From NCBI GenBank assembly GCA_910589415.1, contig OU342631.1, positions 2,356,001 to 2,420,000 of the forward strand: DNA of 64,000 bases, read 5' to 3'. The DNA is from Malachius bipustulatus (taxonomy: Eukaryota; Arthropoda; Insecta; Coleoptera; Melyridae). Under the pieces are notes generated by a model. It saw only the letters and a list, made by a program, of their open reading frames with translations, did not search any database and had not been told where the DNA came from. Numbering within the stretch: position 1 is the stretch's first letter; each line of letters opens with the position of its first letter. Shown in pieces: positions 49,301 through 59,090 of this stretch. The translations under genes were made by a program, and so were the position numbers.

Positions 49301-52087
49301 GAAACGGCATAAAGAGTCTGATCAGGTTAATAACTTCAGCTGTAGAAGCCACCATTCTTGGGAAAAAGGCATTTTATGATTAAAAACGTACAAAATTCAA
49401 CATGAACAGAAACAGAAATGTAATTATTTTATTTTATTTATTATGTATTTATTCTAGACAAAGTTGAAAACAATCTGGCTACAAGCACAAGAAAAATAGG
49501 TGCAAATTCGTTTTTGATCATACAATGCCTTTTTTCTCGAGAACGGTGGCTTCTACAGCTTTTGACGAGGCTCAAAATGACAATTTTTCCAGTGCGTAAA
49601 AGTTAGGAGGGTGAAACCCTTACGCAACCCTAAAATCTCCACCACTGGCATATCTTGGAACATTAGCTTGGAGCCTTAAAAGTAGCTATTATTAATGCAA
49701 AAATCTGTACAAAAGTTGGAGCCTGTAGCTCTAACGGTTCTTGAGATATCGCAAAAAAAGTAAGAAAAAAATATTTTTTGAACACGCTGTATATCGAAAA
49801 TGGTGCGTTTGCGGACCCATTTTAATAAAAACCTTTTTCCTTATTTAGAATAAGTCGTAGAATCACCTCCTTTTATTTTGTACTAGTTGGTAGTTAACAC
49901 CCGTATGTGAAAATGGCATCATGAAACTCCCATTATTTTTGGCCAAACAGTCTGTGGCTAAGAGCTTGACCTACCTACTATTACAAAACACCCTGTCATT
50001 TTTGACAGCTGATTGGTTTACCGCCCTAATTGGTTTAACTCCTAACTCTACGGTGCCACGAATGTTAAAAAAAATACGTGTTCTAGAATATAACTCGATT
50101 ACCCGGTTACAGGACAGGAAAGTTTTGTTAGTTAGAAAATGTTTTTTCTCGAGTAGATATCCAATGAAATTAGTTTTTTTAGGTATTTTTGAACACAAAA
50201 ATACCTACCTATTTATTCAATTTTGTTCAATTTTGAACATTATTTCGTGAAGTAAGCCAGAATAATGGTTTCTTTTGAAATTGTGCAAATACAGAGACAA
50301 AAATATATTTCTGTTGACTCAAGTTCCTTAATACGCCTTAAGATAGAGCAAGCCTTAAGAAATCTTCCCATCCAGGTGTTTTAATAGGGATTTATATAGT
50401 CATTAATATTCAAAGTCTATAAATATTCAAAATATAAATAAAATTCATTTCGTAGAAACAAAATCTTGAAACAATGGAAAATTAATTAATTTAAAGGAGA
50501 GACTTTGAATATTTTTGAAAGTTTTTTTGAAAGAATATTTTGAAAGTATTTTTTCACATAATTTAAATTATAATATGTTTCCCAATCGTTGAGAAGTATC
50601 TATCCTGCATTTTCAAAGATAAAAGTGATATAACCTACTTAAAACTGACTTTCTATACATTTTAAAAATATTTTATAAAATGGCACTTACTTGAAAGAAT
50701 TTATGAGAATAAAGCTCAATTCCGTCCTTGAACCAAGTTATTTCCGGTCTTGGATATCCTGGAAATTCAATCAACATCAAATATTTGATAAATTTTTAAC
50801 AATCGCGCGAACGCATTTACCTTGGGCCATACAAAAGAAAGTAATTTTTCGTCCCAGCATGTACTCAAATTCGAAATGGCTTGATTTAACTATTTTTGCA
50901 CCCTGTAAAATATAATATTCAAGAGCAAAAGTTAATTTTCATTTTCATTTCTCTCACGTCTTTATTGTCGTAGTAACTTGCGGCTGATGGACTTTTATGC
51001 TGGATAATGAAAGGCATCCGGGAGGAAAAAAATCTTCCACGACCTCTGCCTCTCACTAAGACAATAAAAAATTAAATTAAAGCAATAAAGTGTAGAAACT
51101 GCTGCATGTCAAGAATGAGGTAGATAAAGGTAAAATAAAATAAATAAAGGATAAAGGTAAAATATTGTTGGGTCTTGAAATTCTATCAGTTTATACATAA
51201 CAATTTTCCATGTAGAGGCCTAAATTTACTTCCAAAACACGGGGGAAGGTAAGTAACTTGTACGACATTGCTTTTAGACAGTTTTCAGATGAGTATATAA
51301 CTTATAAATATGAAAAAAATAACAAGTTAAACTAGATCTTGTTAAAAGACATTCTCAATAATTGTATAACTTCAATTTTAATATATCGAAAATTAAATGG
51401 CGGTCCAACTGCTACAACTTTAAGATTATTAAAGGTATTAATTATTATTAGTTCTTACAGTTAATTTATTAATTAATCGGTCACAATAGCCAAGCTGCTA
51501 GAGTTTCGGTTAAACGATCTCTAAAGTGCAGCATGACTTTGCTTGGTCAGTACTTAGATGGGTGACCAATTATAGTGGTAAATAAAAAAGTTCCGTGACC
51601 GATCGTGCTCCGGGAGGTACGTTAAAAAGGGGGTCCCGGCTGCTTCACAGCAGTCGTTAAGTTACGTCAGAGGCCCTTGAGGCTACTTGAAAACTTCTGA
51701 CACTTGGGCTTTACCACAGCCATACGATATTTATTTATTTATTACAGTTAATTTACCTTCTATAAGTTCTATAGCTTTAGCTCTTAGGTCATGTACTAAA
51801 CGAAGGCGAAACTTAAATTTTCTATAAAATATTGAACACTTATTTCTCACGAGAAAAAACAACAATTTTGAGAAAAATCAAGGAAAATGAATTTTTCATT
51901 TAAGTAAGTGCGTAGGTAGTGTTGTTAATGAATCAAAAATTATAAATTAGTTAAACGATGCACGTACCTATTCTGCGTTCATAAATAGTTATAATTACTT
52001 ACGGGCCCCTCTGCCTCCACCTCTTGCAGCTGAACACAAAGACACGCATAACAAAAAAATAGTCAAAGTTAACATAATTTTATTCAT
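42835..52087 (-). CDS. Secreted single-Ig-domain protein, OIG-4-like paralog (copy 2)
   Basis: Five exons (minus strand): 52,087-52,003; 51,055-50,958; 50,902-50,821; 50,758-50,691; 42,993-42,835. Introns are GT-AG, of 947, 55, 62 and 7,697 bp. The product is 163 aa: signal peptide MNKIMLTLTIFLLCVSLCSA, an Arg/Gly-rich linker (ARGGGRGALRGRGRGRFF), a spacer with SAASYYDNKD, and one Ig domain with Cys85 (ITFFCMAQG), Trp97 (EITWFKDG) and Asp135/Tyr139/Cys141 (DAGYYEC). It is a tandem duplicate of copy 1: introns before GAKI and before HEW sit at the same codons in phase 0, and the last exons are both 159 nt with 30 of 52 residues identical. It differs by an extra 62-bp phase-1 intron inside the Ig domain and a rewritten N-terminus, so its partner or role may have shifted. 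Confidence 0.88.
43301..43350. repeat. (TTTA)n microsatellite
   Basis: About nine TTTA units decaying into T-rich sequence, just before the foldback at 43,366, in intron 4 of Ig gene 2. Confidence 0.9.
43366..44305. mobile_element. Foldback family D, copy 1, right tip replaced
   Basis: The left arm begins CAGGGTGTCCGGTAAGTACC and pairs over about 430 bp with the right arm (AATTTCATCAAATTATACAG ... GGAGGTC-complement ... CTCCCGAGAGATA). The final ~25 bp of the right arm is missing and the next foldback begins there. A half copy of the same family is at 55,285-55,408 and retains the tip. Intron 4 of Ig gene 2. Confidence 0.8.
44301..44692. mobile_element. Almost pure palindrome (foldback, ~390 bp)
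   Basis: Arms of about 175-190 bp pair from GAGATAAACGTCCTTCTAAT to ATTAGAAGGATGTTTATCTC, with a short centre near 44,495-44,510. Only a few mismatches and small gaps. It carries no gene. The direct contact with neighbours on both sides suggests insertion into, or an end exchange with, the adjoining foldbacks. Confidence 0.85.
45717..46784. mobile_element. Foldback family C, copy 1 (complete)
   Basis: The ends are ACAGGGTGTTAAGTACCAAC and TTGGTAGCTAACACCCT. The arms of roughly 430 bp include GATTCTACGA, GGGTCCGCAAA-GCACC, CAGTGGTGGAGATTTTAGGG and CACCGTTCTCGAGAAAAACG with their complements. No gene. A half copy is at 49,340-49,905 and diverged relatives are at 31.7-32.4 and 57.2-57.6 kb. Confidence 0.85.
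46803..47055 (-). pseudogene. Small cysteine-containing ORF inside the large foldback
   Basis: From an ATG at 47,055 the minus strand encodes 48 residues: MEDNNNLSLICEHLCDCSKD, then NNPTEKGLLNIIKAAELSKD, then a stop at 46,909-46,911. In another frame the next bases continue CCSDCTSRNCNNLQKIVEKD and a Glu/Asp tail to a stop at about 46,805. The two parts look like one protein with a zinc-binding-like N-terminus, interrupted by a frameshift or a missed intron. I do not recognise the family. It may be the only protein gene of this foldback. Confidence 0.4.
47853..49339. other. No gene assigned; intronic, with MITE ends near 48,250 and 48,340
   Basis: Part of intron 4 of Ig gene 2. Two copies of GGGACACCCTGTA (48,242-48,254 and 48,328-48,340) in the same orientation look like right-hand ends of CAGGGTG-type elements. 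An open minus-strand frame of 78 codons at 48,987-48,751 has no recognisable motif. Confidence 0.35.
49340..49905. mobile_element. Foldback family C, copy 2 (right half)
   Basis: The sequence follows the right arm of the 45.7-46.8 kb element in order (CGAGAACGGTGGCTTCTACA; CCACTGGCATAT; GGTTCTTGAGATATCGCAAA; GGTGCGTTTGCGGACCCA; TTGGTAGTTAACACCC). Only about 60 bp of the opposite arm is recognisable (near 49,345-49,400). Confidence 0.75.
49906..50690. other. No gene seen; intronic AT-rich DNA
   Basis: End of intron 4 of Ig gene 2, next to exon 4. An ACACCCTGTCATT near 49,988 resembles a MITE end. Nothing else recognised. Confidence 0.35.
51469..51741 (+). mobile_element. 5S rRNA-derived SINE, complete, with 14-bp target duplication
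   Basis: The perfect direct repeat TTACAGTTAATTTA flanks the insert at 51,455-51,468 and 51,742-51,755. The insert (273 bp) has a 5S-like head: it includes TTGGTCAGTACTTAGATGGG (51,543-51,562) followed by TGACC, which matches the internal box C promoter region of 5S rRNA. A unique body follows (GGGGGTCCCGGCTGCTTCAC, CAGCAGTCGTTAAG) and a 3' tail of ATTT units. This is the layout of a SINE3-class element transcribed by RNA polymerase III and moved by a LINE. Intron 1 of Ig gene 2, antisense to it. Confidence 0.85.
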
Positions 52088-52710
52088 TTTGTAAACAAGT
52101 GTGTGAAAGACTTGGATTGTTGATTTCAAAGTTCACTATTTTACTACTTCTAATGACTTGTAGAGTACAAATTTGGCATGGAGCGATGCTCAAAATTTTC
52201 TTCCCTTGTTTACGCGAAGGTGTCACTTGAATTGGGGGACAAGGTAATTGTCCCATTATTTTAAATAATCATTTAGGAGGTACATCATTTATATGATATG
52301 GGCATCAACGGTGAACTACGTTGTATTAGTAGGTCAAAGCTGTTTCTAGAAAATTATGACCCAAATATTATGTGATAGATATAATAATGTAGGTGAAAGC
52401 ATTTGAGAAGTGACCTGTTTTTATAATTTCAATAAAGACCTTCTTAATATAATAAGAACCTTGAAAAGATTTTTTGAAGCAAGGGACTTTAATAGGCGCC
52501 TACTTTTATGTATATTCATATCTGCGTATGCAGGAGGTATCTGTTAACTTATTGTTAATGACAACTGTTTTTTGTCACACATAATATTCATTATACCTAA
52601 TACATCTTAATCGTGTCAAAATACTATTCGTGATACAATAAGTTGTAATCAAAATGGGAATGTTTTAAGACGGACGAAAATTGCCTAACATCGAGGCCGA
52701 AGGCCGAGTT
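52088..52710. promoter_or_regulatory. Upstream region of Ig gene 2
   Basis: This is the sequence 5' of the minus-strand start at 52,087. No clear TATA box or initiator could be fixed; the 30 bp before the ATG read CAAGTCTTTCACACACTTG then TTTACAAA. No repeats recognised up to the foldback at 52,711. The call rests on position only. Confidence 0.3.
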
Positions 52711-53476
52711 TGACAATTATACAGTGTGTCGCATTTAAGATGAAGACACCCCTGTATTTTCGCTATTTGAAGGAGTCGAGGTTCGAAATTTTGTACAGTC
52801 ATGCAGACCGATGAGCCACACTTTTGACGATATCAAACTGAAATTTGATCTTTAAACCCCGCCTACTACGTCTTTGCAAAGAGAGCCAATTGTCGATATT
52901 TTGATTCGTGTTAGAGATATTGAAAAAAGTGACTCGAAAAAGTTGTTCTAAATTGTTTTCTAACCTCGGATACTGAGTTTCATGGCAAAATTAGCATTTT
53001 CAATTTTCCATTATTTTGGTCTCACAAGAATTTTATTTTATTTTATTTTCTAATTTCGTAATTACAGTGCCATGGAAAGTAATAATTGAACAGTAGTGTT
53101 AAATTATTACTTTCCATGACACTAACTAGCAAATTATACAATATAATTTTCAAAAATTTCTTGTGAAACCAAAATAATGGAAAATTGAAAATGCTTTTTT
53201 TGCCATTAAACTCAGTATCCGAGGTTAGAAAACAATTTAGAACAACTTTTTCGAGTCACTTTTTTCAATATCTCTAACGCGAATCAAAATATCGACAATT
53301 GGCTCTCTTTGCAAAGACGTAGTAGGCGGGGCTTAAAGATCAAATTTCAGTTTGATATCGTAAAAAGTGTGGCTCATCGGTCTGCATGACTGTACAAAAT
53401 TTCGAACCTCGACTCCTTCAAATAGCGAAAATACAGAGGTGTCTTCATCTTAAATGCGACACACTGTATATTGTCA
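52711..53476. mobile_element. Near-perfect foldback element (ACAGTGTGTCGC ends)
   Basis: The ends are TATACAGTGTGTCGCATTTA and TAAATGCGACACACTGTATA; pairing extends outward over TGACAATTATA / TATATTGTCA. Arms of about 370 bp match almost base for base (for example GACGTAGTAGGCGGGG against CCCCGCCTACTACGTC). The short centre is AT-rich. No coding content. Its high arm identity points to recent origin or gene conversion between the arms. Confidence 0.9.
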
Positions 53477-53840
53477 AAAGTGCTTAAACACTCCTTTTGC
53501 AACGTGTGACACAAAAGATTTTTTGTTAAATCGCCAAAAAACAACAATTTTTGAATTCTGAGTCGTCAAGAAATTTAAATTTATGAACTCTAATTTTATA
53601 TTATCAAAGTGGCAGGCTTCATGAAGATTCATGAAAACTTGCCTTTAATTGTAAAATATTATCACTTTTAAGCAAAGTGCGTAAAAGTAGGTATGTCATT
53701 GTTATCCACTTGTGCCTAAAAGAATGTCATTTCGAAACTAAAATGACAATCCAAATGGCCCTTAATGAAAGGATTTAATAAAAACATTATTTACCTAATT
53801 TAATCGATTTTAAAATAGTGCACATTGGAGGATAAGTCTA
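53477..53840. other. No gene seen; AT-rich spacer
   Basis: Between two MITEs. Nothing recognised. Confidence 0.4.
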
Positions 53841-54838
53841 CAGGGTGCACCATGTATCCTCCTCTATATTGCTATCTATTAACGCTAACAGATACAGGGT
53901 CGGTTAAACACGTCCAAAGAAGCGCAATTTTGTGGCCATCTCAAATCAGTCAAGACATACAAAATATCTGTGACCGTTCCTGAAATATCCTGAAAAAACT
54001 GAAAAATCAAGATTTCTTATTTTTGCCATATCTTTTTTATTATTGGAGATTAATAAATAATTTTTTGTGGGCTTACATAAGTCAGCAAGAGCTACCCATC
54101 TGACATTTCAAAAATTTTCAAAGCCGACTAGATCCCAGGATTTTCATAGTCAACTTTCGTTTTTCTTATGGCCACCATATTGATTTTTTATGTTGTTCGG
54201 TATAAAAAACATCATAAAAACTAAAAATTGTTAAACTTCAAAAAATAAATTAAAAAAATTTTATCTTCTTTTTTCTTTACAAAAAAGACAACTTTTAAGA
54301 CCGAATGTCATAGATAAATTAAAAAACCATAAGGCAAGCACTATTTTGGCGTATTTTACAAATGTTGACGTTTTTCGACGATTTTTTTTTGTTTTTCTTT
54401 GAAAAAATAAGAAGAATAAAAATTAAAAAAAAATTTTGAAGTTTTATTAATTTTTGGTTTCCAATATTTTTTTCATATCGAACGACATAAAAAAATAATA
54501 TGGCGGCCATAAGAAAAACGATAGTTGACTGTGAAAACTTTTGGTTCTAGTCGGCCTTGAAATTTTTTGTGATGACAGATGGATAGATCTTAACGGCTTA
54601 TGTAAGCCTACAAAAAATTATTTATTAATTTTCAATAATGAAAAAGATATGACGAAAATAAGAAATCTCGATTTTTCAGTTTTTTCAGGATATTTCAGGA
54701 ATGGTCACAGATATCTCGCATGTTTTGACGGATTCGAGATGGCCACAAAATAGCGCAACTTTTCTCTAATTTAACCGACCCTGTATCTCTTAGCGTTCAG
54801 GAGATAGCAATATAGAGAAGGATACATGGTGCACCCTG
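53841..54838. mobile_element. MITE family A, copy 3 (full length, TA target)
   Basis: The left end CAGGGTGCACCATGTATCCT and right end AGGATACATGGTGCACCCTG are exact inverted copies flanked by TA. Inner ACAGGGTCGGTTAAA and its complement, and the ATGGCGGCCATAAGAAAAAC block, are present. This is the best reference copy in the window. No coding capacity. Confidence 0.9.
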
Positions 54839-54928
54839 TATAAGAACCTCCAATGGAAGATTCGATGGAAGAAGATCCAATGGAACATCTCGAGGTGGTA
54901 TGTCATATGCAGCTGGCAAAACGAAAAC

Positions 54929-55084
54929 GTGACCATGGAAGTCGGAATCCGCCAAGCAGTGTGTAACAACTCACATGCCGAAGTTAATAGCCCTGAAAAT
55001 GGATGGCGAGTCAGAGGCAAGTGCGGTCGGGATCGTTCCTTCGGGTGCGGTCCGGCCATCAAGCCCTGACGAGTAGGAGGGTCG
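54929..55084 (+). pseudogene. 28S rRNA fragment
   Basis: The stretch contains words I know from eukaryotic 28S rRNA, in the right order: CCATGGAAGTCGGAATCCGC (54,933 on), GTGTGTAACAACTCAC with its neighbours (54,959 on), CCCTGAAAATGGATGGCG (54,991-55,008) and GACGAGTAGGAGGGTCG (55,068-55,084). The section between the last two is shortened and altered compared with a usual 28S gene, and there is no rDNA on either side. So it is a dispersed, partial copy, either a stray rDNA insertion or part of a 28S-derived SINE. Confidence 0.8.
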
Positions 55085-55284
55085 TAAATTAACCAAATTC
55101 TTAGACTTCTGTTCCAAACACTTCTTCATATCAAAATGCTCTAGGTACTCACCCCTCACCCTGCATGTCTATAATGGTCCAGAATGGTCCAGCATGCTCA
55201 AGAAAAGGTCTATTATAGATAGGGGGGGGGGTATGGTGGGAAGAGTGTTGGAAGAGTCACAAAAGAAAATCGTTGGTTACCTTT

Positions 55285-55408
55285 TTGGGACTCTTTATCT
55301 CCGTTTAGGGATACTTTAGAAATTTTTATTGCAGACTATAGGTTTATTATTTTGACCTCCCCTATATGTTCCCGAGAAATAAAGAAGGTACTTACCGGAC
55401 ACCATGTA
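55285..55408. mobile_element. Foldback family D, right-end fragment
   Basis: It runs from GGGACTCTTTATCTCCGTTT through TTATTTTGACCTCCCCTATA to GTACTTACCGGACACCATGT. It keeps the terminal segment that the 43.4-kb copy has lost on its right side. Confidence 0.7.
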
Positions 55409-55549
55409 TACAGGAACAGTCTGACCTGTCTGAAATAGTCTATCTCTTCTATAGTTCAGTGCGTAATGAGAAGAGAAAGAGACCTTATCAGTTTTGCCAT
55501 TTAGGGAGCTGCGGGAAATAAACGTAAGGGGAAACCAGAATCAGTGGCT

Positions 55550-56640
55550 CACGACTTGCCAGTTTGAAAGAAGTCCTTCGATAGAGTATCTTCGATCTCT
55601 CTCGGTTGAAGTTCCCGAGAAGTTTTTTGGCTTGTCTCAACCCTGAGAGGTTCCTCCAATGGGTTTCTCTCAGCTTTTCTTCTTCCTTTTGTAGTTCTGC
55701 CTTGAAGAAAGTATCTTCGAAGCCACAGAATGGTTCTGGTCCTATGAAGGGTGTCGATGTTCCTTTTCTTGCCAATGAGTGGGCATTCTTCTTGCGCTCG
55801 ATTCCGGAATGGCCCGGTATCCACTTGAGGTGAATTTTATTTTTCTTGCCTAATTCGTTAAGTTTTCCTAGGCACTCCCAAGCCATGTTGGAGCTGATGG
55901 TCGAAGAGCTCAGCGTCTTTATCATTGCTTGACTATCCGTAAATATTTCTATTTCTTTGTTTTTGTAGTTTCTGTCGAGGTTTATTTATGCACATACTTC
56001 TATTGCGTGTAATTCCGCTTGTAGTATGGTTGGGGATTTTCCCATTGATTTGGAGTACATGGTGCGTGGCCCATAGATTCCTGCCCCGGTTCCCTAGACG
56101 GTTTTAGAGCCGTCTGTGTACCATTTGATCGTACCTTCTTTGAGAGTACAGTTGGAGGTGTTGTTCCGTTCCTCTTTCGTAGAAGTTTCGTGATTAAGTT
56201 CCTCTCGAAACTGAATTTCTTAATAGTTTTGTCTTTTGGCAGTGTCAGGACTCAGGAGCCCCACACAGTCACCCAAGGGTCGATACTCAGTGGCTCGCCT
56301 TACACTCCTATTCCTACTCTTGACATCCTAAGTAGAGCTTCTCCAGCTCTTCTCTCTATCACCAAATGTAGTGGTGTCAGATCCAGGATTACTTCTAACC
56401 CAGCGATTGGGAAGGTTCTCATTGCTCCTGTGATCGAGAGACACGCAAGTCTCTGGATCTTCTCAAGTTTTTTCCTTGCTGTTGCTAGTATTAGTTCTCT
56501 TGTAGTACATCCAGCACAGAATGTATGGGTACAGCCCCATGTTCTGCCAGCCATTCTCCTGCACACCATGAGTACGGTAGTGGCTTTACTTACTGTTTTG
56601 TTCAGGTGCTAGTTCCTAGAGTGTGTCTATGTGTAAGTTC
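55550..56640 (-). pseudogene. LINE (jockey-like) RT end, RNase H and C-terminal region
   Basis: Read on the minus strand from about 56,620. The reverse transcriptase end has VCRRMAGRTWGCTHTFC and EKIQRLACLSITGAM. A linker follows, then the RNase H domain with its acidic residues in order: YTDGSKTV (about 56,130), LQAELHAIEV (about 56,015) and FTDSQAMIKTL (about 55,945), then WIPGHSGIERKKNAHSLARK. Two in-frame stops lie between 56,115 and 55,985 and the frame breaks again near 55,570. The zinc-knuckle end and 3' UTR are missing. It is the longest copy of this family here and non-functional. Confidence 0.85.
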
Positions 56641-57149
56641 AAGTCGTATTTTTTATTATCTTTATGACTTTTTAGTTTTCCATATGACCCCAATTAGGTA
56701 GACACACTGTAATTTAACAATTTTGCCCCTATTCCTATGCAAGCCCCCGGCTTCATCTTGCTCGTACAGGGGGTTCAAAAATAGCTATTTTCCAAAAATT
56801 CAAATGGCCGCCATTTTGAAACGGCTCAGCCCATTTTGCTTAAATGCAATACCAGCCCACTGCTTATGGATATGTTACTCCCATAGCAAATTTCAATCCT
56901 CTAGATCAGGGGTCTAGATTGAAAACTGCGACCTGAAATTAGAATACAAGAATAGGATTTTTCGAAATTTGAAGGGACATCTGTAGAAGTAGAGCGCGAC
57001 TTTTGTAAATATTTTTTAACAAAAATCAGAATTGCTTCAAAAGTTTACAAGAGTGAAAATATTCGTTCACTAATCTTGAAAAATGACGCTACAGGAGCGT
57101 TTTTAAAATCGAAAATTCCGGATTTTGGAGAAACATTATAAATAAATAT

Positions 57150-57620
57150 GTACGCAGGGTGTTTACTGAAAAGTTGGCCAAACTTCACAGCAGGCTGATT
57201 CTTCAGACTAAAATAAACAAAAATTTCCCATTAACGTATGTCCGGAAATGCACCGTTTTTGAGATACAGCAGGGTGTCGAAGAAATATTCTTTTTCCAGT
57301 TTTTTGACGATATCTCGTATGAGATACAATGTTCAGGTCACTATTTGCTCATACACACTATTTGCTCACTGATCCCCTTATCTTCGCCGTAAAATAAACG
57401 TTTCAAAAAAATTCAGTGGCGTATAGATTTAGGGTATTTTGAGGGTTTCGGCACCCTAATTTCTACGTCACTGCAATAAATGCTATTTTAAGCAGCGCCT
57501 TTGAACCGTCCATGTTTTCTACCCCAAATAGGTACTCTTGGTTAACGGCTCTAAAGTGAACCGTTTCCGAGAAAAATGTCAGTTTATGAGAGAAAACATT
57601 AATTACCTATAGGAACAATA
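57150..57620. mobile_element. Diverged relative of foldback family C
   Basis: It starts CAGGGTGTTTACTGAAAAG and keeps the family order: TATGTCCGGAAATGCACCG, TTTTTGAGATACAGCAGGGT, GACGATATCTCGTATGAG, then CAGTGGCGTATAGATTTAGG. The second arm is not apparent. Confidence 0.5.
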
Positions 57621-57734
57621 AGGGTGAAACAGAAAGTTCTTAACTGCTTTCAGTTAAGAACTTAAGGTCAATATATGAAGTCATACTGCTTGCCTTATAG
57701 TTTGTTAATTTCTCTATGATATTCGAATTTGTCT

Positions 57735-58131
57735 TTTTTTAGAAAAAAAAGAACAAACATTTTTGAAATTTATTTTTTGAAGTTTATTAGTTTTTGGTTT
57801 CCATTATTTTTTTCTTATATAACGACATAAAAAAGTAATATGGCGGCCATAAGAAAAACGAAAGTTGGCTATGAAAACTCTGGGATCTAGTCGGCTTTGA
57901 AAATTTTTGAAACGTCAGATGAATAGCTCATAACGGCTTATTTAGCCTACGAAAAATTATTTATTAATTTCCAATGGCAAGAAAGATATGGCAAAATAAG
58001 ATTTATCGATTTTTCAGTTTTTTCAGGATATTTCAGGAGCAGTCACAGATATCTTGTATGTCTTGACGGATTCGAGATGGCCACAAAATAGCGCAACTTT
58101 TCTCTAATTTAAGCAACTCTGTATCTCTTAT
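57735..58131. mobile_element. MITE family A, copy 4 (right part)
   Basis: It carries ATGGCGGCCATAAGAAAAAC, GGGATCTAGTCGGCTTTGAA, CAGGATATTTCAGGAGCAGT and ends near AATTTAAGCAACTCTGTATC. The left half is absent; diverged family C sequence lies there instead. Confidence 0.8.
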
Positions 58132-58149
58132 GGTTTAGGATATCCCAAT

Positions 58150-58410
58150 ACTGGCGCCATGAAATTTGCATAACCCTGATATATATGCTTCATAAGCTGT
58201 GGAGATCGGTTCTAATCCGACTCCAAGAAGTAGCTCGATTCCGCTGGACCAGGAGGATAAACAAATCTCCCCTGAGAAAAAGGAAGACGAATAACCAGAT
58301 TACAAACCTTTGTTACTTCCAGAAAAAATTGCAGGGTCCTCAGCTTTTAACATTTTACCTTTATTCGTGCAACCGCTAGCCGCACAAGAATTTGGCATTT
58401 TTTAAACAGA
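58150..58410 (+). other. Possible coding remnant, unidentified
   Basis: One plus-strand frame reads AVEIGSNPTPRSSSIPLDQE then DKQISPEKKEDE, a stop, and continues PEKIAGSSAFNILPLFVQPL then AAQEFGIF and a stop. The composition is more protein-like than the surrounding DNA, but there is an internal stop, no clear start and no known motif. It could be a decayed transposon gene or chance. Confidence 0.25.
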
Positions 58411-59090
58411 TAATTCCTTAAACTTACACTGAAAGAATTATAACTATAAGTAATAATAATTTCATACATTCGACGTCGTTCGATGGGACTCTAACATTCT
58501 TGCCCTCATAGAAAATGGCCGCCACCGGCCTCACTTTTGTTATGAGTAGGTGTAGGTATAGAGTAGGAAGTTCGTCATCTAGTCGTATTATAAACATCTC
58601 TGGCTTATGCGCCTTTAAAATGCATTACCATATACACTTTTCGTCGAAATATTCCAAGAAGAAGACAGTAAAGGGCACTCCGCCTGAGTTAGCAAAATCG
58701 CAAATTCTACCACCTTCCGTAAAATTGATGACTGCCTAAAAACTATCAATAACAGTTCTTGAAAAGGACAGAATGTCCTGATGCGGGATGCCTGATGGTT
58801 TATTTATTTATTATAGGTTCATTCTGAAATTGTTTTCTTACCTAATTTTTTGGTGCGAAAAAAATCGTATATTGTGTGACTCGCAGCAATAGAATGCTCT
58901 TTTTTATGTTTCGCTCAATTGCAGAGGCTTCGGCTACGCTTCGGCCGCAATAGTTGAGCTCAACACAAAATGATCGCCTTCTACTCCAAGTAACATAATA
59001 CCTACACTATTTCACCGAATGTCATAAAAATACCCTAAGTCTAGACATATACTTACTTAAGACGTCTTTAACTGACATCATTCGTGAAAT
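58411..59090. other. No gene seen; spacer
   Basis: A hairpin-like GC-rich segment (GGCTTCGGCTACGCTTCGGC, 58,926 on) stands out in AT-rich DNA. No exon recognised. Confidence 0.35.

Noticed and set aside
51469..51741. A functional 5S rRNA gene
   Set aside because: Only the box C region is well kept; the 5' half is diverged, and the target duplication plus tail show a SINE.
54929..55084. A functional rRNA gene or a true rDNA unit
   Set aside because: Only about 156 bp, internally shortened, with transposon sequence on both sides.
56190..56612. 140-codon plus-strand frame
   Set aside because: Antisense shadow of the LINE reverse transcriptase end and RNase H region read on the minus strand.
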